A DNA stretch of 64,000 nt, taken from positions 1-64,000 of the forward strand of contig CAZCYQ010000004.1 of assembly GCA_964503085.1 (NCBI GenBank), written 5' to 3'. A program made the position numbers and the translations under genes. Shown piece by piece: positions 45,101-52,261 of this stretch; positions within the stretch are counted from its first letter, which is position 1; the number at the start of each line of letters is the position of its first letter. This DNA comes from Bin80 sp964503085. GTDB lineage: Bacteria; Bacteroidota; Rhodothermia; Rhodothermales; Bin80. Below the pieces are notes generated by a model, which was given only the letters and a program-made list of their open reading frames with translations, had not been told where the DNA came from and did not search any database.

Positions 45101-45146
45101 GCAGTACGAGTAATCCTAGGCAAATGACACGCATGAATCCGGTCAT
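42138..45146 (-). CDS. TonB-dependent outer-membrane receptor
   Basis: A 1002-residue receptor with signal peptide (LGLLVLLLKQPALG). The N-terminal carboxypeptidase-regulatory-like domain runs over about residues 30-110 (GKIVGTITEKETGEILPGAS). The plug domain contains VQEIQILTGGFEAQYGGAQSG and VNVVTREGG. A 22-strand-type barrel ends in APRQFYFGLRYNLR. It is the first gene of the minus-strand carbohydrate arm and faces the dehydrogenase gene across a 401-base control region. No SusD homologue follows, so it belongs to the stand-alone group rather than a SusCD pair. It most likely imports the oligosaccharides produced by the GH38 enzymes. Confidence 0.92.
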   Translation of the reverse strand: MTGFMRVICLGLLVLLLKQPALGISPDMHYAGKIVGTITEKETGEILPGASVLIEGTTFGSATDANGDYLILNVSPGLYRLRVMMLGFATVIVEDVVVQSGLTTRIDVALSAEAIEIDDELLVSAERPLVQRDETASVHYLDIQQLRALPVRSAREGLMLQTGVLFDPEPIIGGLGGSGRGESRYAVRGGDQTEVFWFLDGARTTALVEGRADQGGSFTNINMHAVQEIQILTGGFEAQYGGAQSGIVNVVTREGGPQYSASLEYTYGAAGQRHFGNYLYDSRTQKEYLDNTLEDGTLDPDWWTPLRNGQVYDYREIPDHQLYGSLGGTIFTRGQTKASFFVASQFKREAYAYPRPRDHRELDDILGNVVLQLRPNMKLRIGALYNRVGHSTLQENGDYVQQVKFYRGWGSLLDSKTTHFSSEWTHTLSPRFFYDVQVSRFRLDMREKPSDFTRLGVSENPTLFGFQRYNGYPDEPYDAWSFIIDRDQEVGDLSLESSANWQFNKANLIKAGIELRRNTFRENFSWRYSSFSTDPKYWLNRGLHETYHPIEFAVYVQDKMEFNSMILNVGVRYDLFHPNVDWFTTRDLFNLSVDPDFDPALDADRDQVDENGHVKYSYENALNKPREPASAFHRVSPRIGVSFPISSKTVLHFNYGHFYQLPPLDRMFEFNYFRPEYIVRAQMAEDDAAAQEGREPRHIPSLDGDPERVVTLSLDTLKPEKTVLFEVGIVHNFGDFIVLDMTGFYKDVFDQTMPRQGIFDRRVYMYDPFRGDITPNVFYVSNFSGDYGDSRGFEITARTAHSHWYAVNANYSFSKVTQGRATPGTIRYDEEGVPEYVYDIDVSKRLPTETTFSRPHILRTNLYVRYPETTPQSFVSTLLEGTGLSALFSFVSGRTFTYVGPDDPPDTRDNHRLPPIKTLDLRLEKSFHIAGSHTLAAYVNVTNVLNTRNLRSFGDVIFDAEAVKNYVEDGEISRVDGAGYDISWQTYFAPRQFYFGLRYNLR

Positions 45147-45192
45147 GACATTTCCATTATAGTGTGTTTGCCCTTACTAAACTCGGAAGGGT

Positions 45193-45213
45193 TTCAGGTC
45201 GAAACCACCTGAA
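45193..45213. promoter_or_regulatory. Inverted repeat near the TonB receptor start
   Basis: TTCAGGT and ACCTGAA are perfect seven-base arms around a seven-base spacer, 47 bases upstream of the receptor ATG. It may be an operator or a leader hairpin. A second, competing pairing (GGTTTC with GAAACC, 45190-45206) overlaps it. Confidence 0.4.
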
Positions 45214-45287
45214 CCCGTTCTCAAGTGGTTCCTGTGTCCGGCTTGTTTGTTGCCTCCGGATACGGTCGGGATGTCCACCTGTCTGTG

Positions 45288-45307
45288 ACTTTTTGGCAGG
45301 AAAAAGT
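45288..45307. promoter_or_regulatory. Inverted repeat in the divergent region
   Basis: ACTTTTT (45288-45294) and AAAAAGT (45301-45307) are perfect arms around a six-base spacer. The T-run and stem would also resemble a terminator if transcribed, so regulatory and terminator readings compete. Confidence 0.35.
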
Positions 45308-45323
45308 ACGCACGAGTAGTATT

Positions 45324-45338
45324 GTGAAGTATCTTCAC
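45324..45338. promoter_or_regulatory. Short palindrome in the divergent region
   Basis: GTGAAG and CTTCAC arms flank a three-base centre, a size and symmetry typical of sites for dimeric GntR- or LacI-type regulators. It lies roughly midway between the two divergent genes. Confidence 0.4.
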
Positions 45339-45547
45339 GTGGGGCGCACAAACGCCGTCTGATGTATGAGATCACAGGGATGGATTGATCTGGGTCAATC
45401 ACGGCAATTGCCTGAATCATGGGCAGCATCCGACAAACACTTGCGGGGATTGGGTTTACAGTGAGTATCCTGTACTGACAACCAAAATTAAACGCGATCT
45501 CATTACCTTTACAATATAGATACGATCTTTGAATTGTAGAAGATTCT

Positions 45548-46318
45548 ATGGCCTTCACAGCCAAACATGTTGTCGTAACGGGGGGTGCAAAAGGGATCGG
45601 CGGGGCGGCTGTCACGCGATTTCTGGAAGAGGGTGCCTGCGTGACGGTATTGGACCTGGATGAAAAACAGGCACGGAAACGTTTGGTCAACTTTGAGGAT
45701 CGGAGCCTCTTCATCCACTGCGACGTGTCTAAAGCAGGTCAGGTAGCAAGAGCATTCAATCAAATTGATGTTCAATTCGGCGCAGTAGATGTGCTCGTCA
45801 ACAATGCTGGAATTCAGCGCTACAGTACAGTCACAGATACAACCGAGGAAGAATGGGATCTGGTGATGAACGTAAACCTGAAGAGTGCTTTCCTGTGTTC
45901 AAAGTATGCGATTCCGCTGATGCAAAAGCGCGGACAGGGGGTTGTGATCAATATCGCAAGTGTACAGAGCTTCATCACGCAGCGTAAGGTGGCTCCGTAC
46001 ACAACGAGCAAGACCGCCATGTTGGGGCTGACGCGCAGTATTGCCGTAGACTATGCTCCTGATATCAGGGCGGTTGCTGTATGCCCCGGTACAGTTGATA
46101 CGCCTATGCTCAGGTGGGCCGCCAATCAGTCCCCTGATCCCGAAGAAGTCTACCGGGAAGTTCGTGAGATGCATTTGACTCAACGCATAGCAGAGCCAGT
46201 GGAAATAGCTGATCTGATCTTGTATTTATCCAGTGATAAGGCCGCGTTTATTACGGGGCAGGCCATCCGTATAGATGGAGGACTGGGTTTGGTTGTAGCC
46301 GGGAGTGTACGACAGTGA
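45548..46318 (+). CDS. SDR-family NAD(P)-dependent dehydrogenase
   Basis: A 256-residue classical short-chain dehydrogenase. The cofactor site reads VVVTGGAKGIG (residues 8-18), with Asp at the end of strand 2 (TVLDLDEK), which favours NAD. The structural NNAG motif (VNNAGIQ) and the catalytic Ser (NIASVQSF), Tyr and Lys (YTTSK) are all present. The usual tail motif FITGQAIRIDGGLGL is there too. Its stop overlaps the start of the dehydratase gene (GTGA), so the two are translationally coupled. Together with the downstream lactonase this points to oxidation of a free aldose to an aldonolactone; the particular sugar is not known. Confidence 0.88.
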   Translation: MAFTAKHVVVTGGAKGIGGAAVTRFLEEGACVTVLDLDEKQARKRLVNFEDRSLFIHCDVSKAGQVARAFNQIDVQFGAVDVLVNNAGIQRYSTVTDTTEEEWDLVMNVNLKSAFLCSKYAIPLMQKRGQGVVINIASVQSFITQRKVAPYTTSKTAMLGLTRSIAVDYAPDIRAVAVCPGTVDTPMLRWAANQSPDPEEVYREVREMHLTQRIAEPVEIADLILYLSSDKAAFITGQAIRIDGGLGLVVAGSVRQ

Positions 46319-47535
46319 AAATCAGCGATATCAAGGCGACGACGGTTACCGTCCCACTGGAAGCTCCACTGCGTCACGCGGCGGGAGCGCACTGGGGGCG
46401 TTTTGTGCGGACTATTGTCGAGGTGGAGACCGACGAAGGGATCACCGGTTTAGGTGAGATGGGCGGTGGAGGAGAATCCGCAGAAGCTGCAATCAGAGGC
46501 CTGAAAACGCACCTTGTCGGACACAATCCAATGCAGTTGGAGGCACTGTATTGGAAGATTTGCAACCCAACTGCATCGCTCTACAATAATCGAACCCAGA
46601 TCCATGCAGCGATTGAGTTCGCCTGTATAGATATTGTTGGCAAACACCTCGGTATTCGAGCGTGTGATTTATTAGGTGGAGCCCTTCGCGAAAAAGTACC
46701 GTTTGCATCGTACCTGTTTTTCCGCTATCCCAACGAAGATACCGGACAGGGTGGAGAGGAAATGCCTGATGCTATGGTCCGGCAGGCACAATCGTTGGTA
46801 GAGCAGCATGGGTTTACTACACATAAGCTTAAAGCGGGTGTCTTCCATCCAGACCACGAACTGGAAGTTTTTCGGGCGCTTGCGGCGGCTTTCCCCAACC
46901 ACCGCGTTCGTATAGATCCCAATGCAGTTTGGACTGTGGAAGAGGCAGTCCGCGTGGGCCAGGCCATTGAGGATCTGAATAATGATTATTACGAGGATCC
47001 GTGCTGGGGAATGGAAGGGATGCGTCGTGTCCGTGAATTTGTTCGCATACCAACAGCTACGAATACCGTGGTGGTTAATTTCGAGCAATTGGCCGCATGC
47101 ATCCACACCAACGCTGTTGACGTTATTTTGCTGGATACTACGTTTTGGGGAGGCTTACGCCAGGCGTGGAAAGCGGGAGTGGTATGCAATACATTTCAGC
47201 GAGGCGTAGCCGTTCACAGTTCTGGTGAGCTTGGTATACAGCTCGCCACGATGCTGCATCTGGGTGCTGCTCTGCCTAATCTGACTTTTGCCGCGGACGC
47301 CCACTACCATCATCTGACCGATGACATTGTCGTAGGTGGTAGAATGCCATATGTTGACGGGTTCATTGCTGTGCCCGATGGACCAGGCTTGGGGATTGAG
47401 CTTGATCGTGACAGGGTGCTCCGCTATGCTGAGCTATACAAAGAGCTGGGCCCATACCCGTACGATCGTGATCCGCGGCGTCCGGACTGGTTCAGTATCT
47501 GGCCGGAGACCCGTTGGGCCAAACCGGATCTGTGA
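46315..47535 (+). CDS. Enolase-superfamily sugar-acid dehydratase (glucarate dehydratase-like)
   Basis: A 406-residue member of the mandelate racemase/muconate lactonising side of the enolase superfamily, closest in pattern to glucarate dehydratases. Seen: the N-terminal capping domain; catalytic KLKAG (K-x-K type); metal ligands in RIDPNAVWT, YYEDPCWG and ATNTVVVNFEQL; and the His-bearing AVHSSGELGIQ in place of the family's HSN-type motif. It begins with GTG overlapping the dehydrogenase stop. The predicted reaction is dehydration of an aldonate or aldarate to a 2-keto-3-deoxy acid. The altered His motif means the substrate need not be glucarate. Confidence 0.85.
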   Translation: MKISDIKATTVTVPLEAPLRHAAGAHWGRFVRTIVEVETDEGITGLGEMGGGGESAEAAIRGLKTHLVGHNPMQLEALYWKICNPTASLYNNRTQIHAAIEFACIDIVGKHLGIRACDLLGGALREKVPFASYLFFRYPNEDTGQGGEEMPDAMVRQAQSLVEQHGFTTHKLKAGVFHPDHELEVFRALAAAFPNHRVRIDPNAVWTVEEAVRVGQAIEDLNNDYYEDPCWGMEGMRRVREFVRIPTATNTVVVNFEQLAACIHTNAVDVILLDTTFWGGLRQAWKAGVVCNTFQRGVAVHSSGELGIQLATMLHLGAALPNLTFAADAHYHHLTDDIVVGGRMPYVDGFIAVPDGPGLGIELDRDRVLRYAELYKELGPYPYDRDPRRPDWFSIWPETRWAKPDL

Positions 47536-47575
47536 TGTGTGAACCTGACGGCATGGAAAAAATCTTCTAAAGATT

Positions 47576-48451
47576 ATGTATGGTAGGGCATTGTTGCCGA
47601 TTGAGAAGGCATCTGTCTTCTATGAAGGGCTTGATCATCCTGAGGGGCTTGCCGTGCACCCGGATGGATCAATATGGGCAGGGGGTGAAGCGGGGCAGAT
47701 ATATCGGATTTCTTCCGATGGAGAAGAGATGGTTGAGGTGGCAAATACAGGCGGATTCATCCTTGGACTTGCCTTTAGTCCGAATGCTGAGTGGCTTGCA
47801 GCTTGTGATTTGGTTAATCGGTGTGTATGGCGGCTTGATCCCGGCTCGGGTTTGTTATCCGAGTTTGCTGGAGGGGCAGGTGGAGGGGACCAGTTCAAGA
47901 TTCCAAACTATGCCACATTTGCCCGTGACGGTACGCTTTATGTTTCGGACAGCGGTACCTTTCGGCAGATTGACGGGCGTATTCTACGATTTGATGCTGA
48001 TCATAGCGGCTGTGGACAGGTTTGGCACCAAGGACCATTCAATTTTGCTAACGGTCTTGCCCTTTCTCCAGGAGAAGAAGCCCTTTATGTGGTGTGTAGC
48101 TTTGACGCGAGTGTAGAGCGGATCGAAGTCGCACCAGATGGTCGTGCAGGCAACCGCGCATTGTTCGCCAGAATTCCGAGAACCGTGCCTGACGGCCTTG
48201 CGTTTGATGCAGCGGGCAACCTGTATGTGTCATGTTATGCCCCCAATCACCTCTATCGTGTCATGCCCGATGGCGCAGTGGAGCTTCTGATGGACGACTG
48301 GGAAGCTCATACATTGTCCAACCCCACAAACATTGCCTTTGGAGGTACTGGATTCGATCAACTCTTCACTACCAACCTGGGGAGATGGCATCTTACACGA
48401 ATAGATTTAGGACTTGAAGGGGCCAGATTGGCGTGCCATCCACAAAAATGA
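47576..48451 (+). CDS. SMP-30/gluconolactonase-family lactonase
   Basis: A 291-residue six-bladed propeller hydrolase with the divalent-metal ligands of the family. Glu is in YEGLDHPEGLAVH, Asn in NFANGLALSPGEEALYV, and Asp in VPDGLAFDAAGNLYVSC. It is cytoplasmic (no signal). It would open the lactone made by the SDR enzyme to give the acid used by the dehydratase, completing a three-step oxidative route. It starts 41 bases after the dehydratase and its stop overlaps the likely start of the next gene. Confidence 0.88.
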   Translation: MYGRALLPIEKASVFYEGLDHPEGLAVHPDGSIWAGGEAGQIYRISSDGEEMVEVANTGGFILGLAFSPNAEWLAACDLVNRCVWRLDPGSGLLSEFAGGAGGGDQFKIPNYATFARDGTLYVSDSGTFRQIDGRILRFDADHSGCGQVWHQGPFNFANGLALSPGEEALYVVCSFDASVERIEVAPDGRAGNRALFARIPRTVPDGLAFDAAGNLYVSCYAPNHLYRVMPDGAVELLMDDWEAHTLSNPTNIAFGGTGFDQLFTTNLGRWHLTRIDLGLEGARLACHPQK

Positions 48452-49608
48452 ATCCTGTTTTTTCTCATGATACCCGCCCCGTTTTTGGGCAGGCTTCCTG
48501 GCATTTGGCCACCTCCTCTGTGGAGGCTTATCTCACGCAGCAGGGTGGTCATCTCGGCCCAATCCTGTTTCATTTTGGGGATCGTACAATAGCTCCTTAT
48601 GCGTTGTGTCCCTGGGCTGAGGAAGACACGGATGAAGCACTTCCCCCTGTTCTGAAAGTGCTTCGCGGTGATTTTTTCTGTATGCCATTTGGGGCTAACG
48701 ATGAGGTTTTCAAGGGTGAAATTCATCCTCCTCATGGTGAGACTGCAAACAGCTTGTGGAAATTCGAAAGCATGCGCCAGGTGGGGGATACGGTGACACT
48801 CCGAACATCACTCAACACTTCAGTCCGCCCGGGACATGTAGACAAATGGATATCCCTGCGCAGCGGACATCATGCAGTCTATGTTCGCCACCTTATATCT
48901 GGCATGAAGGGTCCCATGAGCTTGGGGCATCACGCCATGCTCAAGTTCCCAGATACACCTGGCAGTGGTGTTGTTACGACCAGCCCGTTCCTACATGCGC
49001 AAACGGCACCGCAGCCCATCGAACTGCCAGAGAATCAAGGGTACTCGCTATTGCAACCTGGGACGTCCTTTTCTTCGCTGGCAGATGTCCCTACGATCAC
49101 GGGTCAATCAACCGATCTGTGCCGCTATCCTGCCCGAAAAGGCTATGAAGACCTAGTTATGCTTGTTGCCGATCCTTCGGTCGACATTGCCTGGACGGCC
49201 GTGACATTTCCAGGGGAAGGGTATGTATGGTTTGCTCTGAAGGATCCCCTAGTCCTGAAGCAGACAGTTTTCTGGCTCTCCAATGGTGGTCGCCACTACC
49301 CGCCTTGGAATGGGCGGCATACGGGTGTGATGGGTCTGGAGGAAGTGACTTCATTCTTTCACTACGGTTTATTGCAGTCTGTTGAAAGTAATTTTCTTGC
49401 GGATCAAGGTCACGCCACCTGTTTTCATCTGGATATTGCGGCCCCCATGGATGTACGCTACATAATGGCTGTTGCCGAAATCCCAGAGGATTTTGATCGT
49501 GTTGAAACGATCAGTACGGGTTTAGACGAGGGCGCAGTGCTCTTGAAGTCCACCAATGGAACGGAATTGAGCGTCCGTCTTGATCTGACATTTCTTCAAT
49601 CAGGTTAA
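48448..49608 (+). CDS. Protein with aldose-epimerase-like fold, function unknown
   Basis: A 386-residue protein from the ATG at 48448, chosen because it overlaps the lactonase stop as ATGA; an earlier ATG at 48433 is possible. The sequence is beta-rich and reads like a galactose-mutarotase-fold protein (QQGGHLGPILFHF, LRGDFFCMPFGAND, GEIHPPHGETANSLW, VRHLISGMKGPMSLGHHAMLKF). Several His residues (PPHGE, GHHAM) could be catalytic. It is the last gene of the plus-strand cassette. It may interconvert sugar anomers for the dehydrogenase or act on a related sugar; I do not recognise a specific subfamily. Confidence 0.65.
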   Translation: MNPVFSHDTRPVFGQASWHLATSSVEAYLTQQGGHLGPILFHFGDRTIAPYALCPWAEEDTDEALPPVLKVLRGDFFCMPFGANDEVFKGEIHPPHGETANSLWKFESMRQVGDTVTLRTSLNTSVRPGHVDKWISLRSGHHAVYVRHLISGMKGPMSLGHHAMLKFPDTPGSGVVTTSPFLHAQTAPQPIELPENQGYSLLQPGTSFSSLADVPTITGQSTDLCRYPARKGYEDLVMLVADPSVDIAWTAVTFPGEGYVWFALKDPLVLKQTVFWLSNGGRHYPPWNGRHTGVMGLEEVTSFFHYGLLQSVESNFLADQGHATCFHLDIAAPMDVRYIMAVAEIPEDFDRVETISTGLDEGAVLLKSTNGTELSVRLDLTFLQSG

Positions 49609-50001
49609 AACGAAGTCTTGACTTTCTGTGCCCGGTAGCTTGTTGGTCGTGCAGCGAGATTGGGTGATATCTGATATGTTCAACAGAACTTTCAGGTTGC
49701 TGGGTATCCTGAGTCGCGACGGCAAGAATATTAGATGTGTGATTGTTTCTTGTCTATAATGGAGTTGATACAAAAGGCCTACACTTTGGCGGACCGTTTA
49801 AAAAGATGACGGCATCATGCACCAGACTGTAATTTTGGCGGGATATGCCACGTATCGGGGAGCCAGCAATGGACGGCAATAATGCGTATGGTCACATAAA
49901 CATGAACTACCTCAAGCCTGCTACTGCTATCGTCATTATTTAGAGTTGCGTTGTGGCGAAGCAATCATTGCGCCTTAACGCCCAAAATTTGTGCTTAATA
50001 A
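49609..50001. other. Intergenic region before the cation exporter gene
   Basis: No supported gene in 393 bases. A TATAAT hexamer at 49755-49760 lacks a well-spaced upstream partner. A 16-codon frame starting inside it (MELIQKAYTLADRLKR) is too short to claim. The region ends right at the CDF gene and should hold its promoter. Confidence 0.4.
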
Positions 50002-51021
50002 ATGTCCGACCAACACTCTCATTCGCACGGAGACTCCCACTCGCATGAAGGCGGTGGTTTATTAGAGGGTCATACGCATGACCTGCGAGGTACAAGCAAG
50101 CGGCGCTTAGTGTGGGCAATGGTTCTGATTGTAGGCTACATGGTGGTTGAAATCGTGGCTGGCATTGTCTCTGGAAGTTTGGCTCTTTTGGCGCATGCGG
50201 GACATATGCTGACGGACGCATTTTGTATTGGGATAGCGCTGGTAGCAATGCGTTTTGCGGAGAAAAGAGCCACCAAGCAGCACACCTATGGTTTCGAGCG
50301 CTATGAGGTTATGGCGGCGTTGGCTAATGCAATGGTGCTATGGTTGCTTGTTGGCGGTATTCTGATAGAAGCCTATGATCGTATTGTTGAACATGGACAT
50401 GCTCACGATCATGGTCATGACCATACCCCCGATGGCTTGATTATGACAATTGTTGGTCTACTTGGTTTTGTAGTCCATTTTGGAGCGGCGGTTATCTTAC
50501 ATCGGTCAGTTGATCACAGCGTGAACGTCGCGGGTGTCTACCAACATGTAAGAGCAGATTTATTGGGGTCGGTCGTAATTGCAATCTCCGGGGGGCTCAT
50601 CCTGTGGAATCCTCGGGAATGGCTTGAGCTGTGGGTTGATCCTGTGCTTAGTGTCATACTGAGTATTGTGATCCTTGGCGGTACTTGGGGGCTGTTGAAA
50701 CAGGTATTCAGAGTTCTTCTTGAAGGGGTACCCAAGCACATAGACGTTCATGCACTATGCCGCTCAATTGAAACGCTTCCGGGTGTGGTGCTTATTCACG
50801 ACATACATGTTTGGACGCTTTCGCAGGGCAGTGATGCATTGACTGCGCACGTAGTAATTGGCGAACATGTGACCGATAGGGAAGCAATGCTTGATCAGCT
50901 CAAGGAGATTATTTCGGGCCAATACAAAATCAATCATATGACGATCCAGTTGGAGTCCAATGTGGCGAGATGCACCGAGGATCATCATGTAGACAATTTG
51001 TTTGCTCTAGCGGACTCCTGA
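50002..51021 (+). CDS. Cation diffusion facilitator (zinc/cadmium/cobalt exporter, CzcD type)
   Basis: A 339-residue proton-driven metal exporter of the inner membrane. The N-terminus is His-rich (MSDQHSHSHGDSHSHEGGG) and likely binds metal. The six helices include the transport site in AGHMLTDAF (His-x3-Asp) and QHVRADLLGS (His-x3-Asp). A further His-rich loop (HGHAHDHGHDHT) between helices 4 and 5 marks the zinc-type group. The C-terminal cytoplasmic dimer domain contains HIDVHALCRSIETLPGV and IHDIHVWTLSQGSDALTAH. It stands alone between the sugar cassette and phoH. Confidence 0.93.
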   Translation: MSDQHSHSHGDSHSHEGGGLLEGHTHDLRGTSKRRLVWAMVLIVGYMVVEIVAGIVSGSLALLAHAGHMLTDAFCIGIALVAMRFAEKRATKQHTYGFERYEVMAALANAMVLWLLVGGILIEAYDRIVEHGHAHDHGHDHTPDGLIMTIVGLLGFVVHFGAAVILHRSVDHSVNVAGVYQHVRADLLGSVVIAISGGLILWNPREWLELWVDPVLSVILSIVILGGTWGLLKQVFRVLLEGVPKHIDVHALCRSIETLPGVVLIHDIHVWTLSQGSDALTAHVVIGEHVTDREAMLDQLKEIISGQYKINHMTIQLESNVARCTEDHHVDNLFALADS

Positions 51022-51111
51022 CATTCATCTCTGATCAAGTACCGGGCACTCCCTTCCGAAACTGTGGAGCCTGCAAACTAGGTTTCGTCCAAACACTAGG
51101 GAGGGAAGACA

Positions 51112-51186
51112 ATGGCTCAACTCCGGTATTTGGGTACAATCTGCAGTATACTCAAGCGGAAACAGCCATCACCGCCGTCCTGGTGA
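51112..51186 (+). CDS. Possible small protein, 24 residues
   Basis: A short frame (MAQLRYLGTICSILKRKQPS...) follows a good purine-rich GGGAGGGAAG stretch 3 bases before its ATG. It is in the spacer between the convergent CDF and phoH genes. The Lys/Arg-rich middle and single Cys give no family clue. It may be chance. Confidence 0.2.
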   Translation: MAQLRYLGTICSILKRKQPSPPSW

Positions 51187-51246
51187 GGTAGCACATCCTA
51201 TAAAGCTGTGAGAATCCGTATAGGCTTGGGATTCAAAAAGGAATAA

Positions 51247-52191
51247 TCAGGTGTTGCGCTCGTAGGCATCAACGATAGCTTTGACCAGGCTGTGTCGTAC
51301 CACATCAATCTTGCTGAAATACACGAATTCAATCCCTCTGATTTCGTGGAGGATAGACTGAGCCTCGACTAGCCCACTCTGCTGGGCGTCCTGGAGATCT
51401 ATTTGTGTGATATCTCCAGTAATAATGGTTTGGCTACTCACCCCCAGTCGCGTGAGAAACATCTTCATTTGTACTGCTGTCGCGTTCTGGGCTTCATCCA
51501 GAATAACAAATGAGGAATTCAGGGTACGGCCGCGCATAAAGGCCAGGGGGACAATTTCTATAACATGATCCTCCAGATGCGTGGTTAGTTTTTCTGTTGG
51601 CAAGAATTCTTCCAGTGCATCGTACAGGGGGCGCAAGTATGGATCAACCTTATCGCGAAAGTCACCAGGCAGAAAGCCAAGCCGTTCCCCGGCCTCAACA
51701 GCGGGCCGGCATAGAACGATGCGTTTAACTTTTCTGGCTTTCAATGCTGCTACTGCAAGTGCAACAGCCATATAAGTTTTTCCGGTACCTGCCGGGCCGA
51801 TTGCAAACACAATATCATTTTTGTGCGAAGCCTCAAGCAATCTGGCTTGTCCAGGGGTTTTTGTCCTGATCATTCCCCCTGATGGTGTATATAACACCAC
51901 AGTCCCCACTTTCTTATTGGACTGGCGGGGGTTTGCGGTTGCCATTGCCAGTATAGTGTCCAGATCTCCTGCGGTCACTGCTCCATTACGGCCCGCAACG
52001 GAAGCCAATTCGTCAAATGCGTGCACAATTGAGTCAAGCGTAGCGCTGGGACCACAAAGGCGAACCTGATTATTTCGCGCAATGATTTTGGTGTCCGGGA
52101 AGGCAGCCTCGATCCGTCTCAAGTGCACGTCATGCGTGCCGAAGAGTAAAAGGGGATCGGTGTGATCAAGCGTGAGTGTAGTTTCTGCCAA
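51247..52191 (-). CDS. phoH: PhoH-family ATPase
   Basis: A 314-residue cytoplasmic P-loop protein linked in other bacteria to RNA metabolism and stress. Walker A reads GPAGTGKTYMA, Walker B FVILDEAQNAT, and the motif VGDITQIDLQ appears as ITGDITQIDLQ. The N-terminal part (TLDHTDPLLLFGTHDVHLRRIEAAF) matches the small domain common to bacterial PhoH. It is divergent from dapF with 70 bases between. No ybeY gene follows, unlike many genomes where phoH and ybeY are adjacent. Confidence 0.94.
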   Translation of the reverse strand: MAETTLTLDHTDPLLLFGTHDVHLRRIEAAFPDTKIIARNNQVRLCGPSATLDSIVHAFDELASVAGRNGAVTAGDLDTILAMATANPRQSNKKVGTVVLYTPSGGMIRTKTPGQARLLEASHKNDIVFAIGPAGTGKTYMAVALAVAALKARKVKRIVLCRPAVEAGERLGFLPGDFRDKVDPYLRPLYDALEEFLPTEKLTTHLEDHVIEIVPLAFMRGRTLNSSFVILDEAQNATAVQMKMFLTRLGVSSQTIITGDITQIDLQDAQQSGLVEAQSILHEIRGIEFVYFSKIDVVRHSLVKAIVDAYERNT

Positions 52192-52261
52192 TTGTTATGA
52201 TGTCGGTGCCGGCGGGTGTACCCTTCCCGTATCAAACTGACCTGAAGTACAAAAGTGCCAA

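Larger units (their letters stand above)
45147..45547. promoter_or_regulatory. Divergent control region of the carbohydrate locus
   Basis: This 401-base stretch holds no gene I can support and lies between the starts of the TonB receptor (minus) and the dehydrogenase (plus). It must contain both promoters. Three inverted repeats (separate entries) make it a likely binding region for one or more regulators. No clear phylum-type -33/-7 promoter pair could be fixed by eye. Confidence 0.6.

Noticed and set aside
45157..45714. 185-codon minus-strand frame across the divergent control region
   Set aside because: It overlaps the start of the dehydrogenase gene, lacks family motifs and carries an unlikely Arg/Pro/Ser-rich sequence; considered as a possible regulator and dismissed.
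49741..49770. TATAAT as a promoter for the CDF gene
   Set aside because: No upstream element at a suitable distance, and this phylum normally uses a different -7 sequence.
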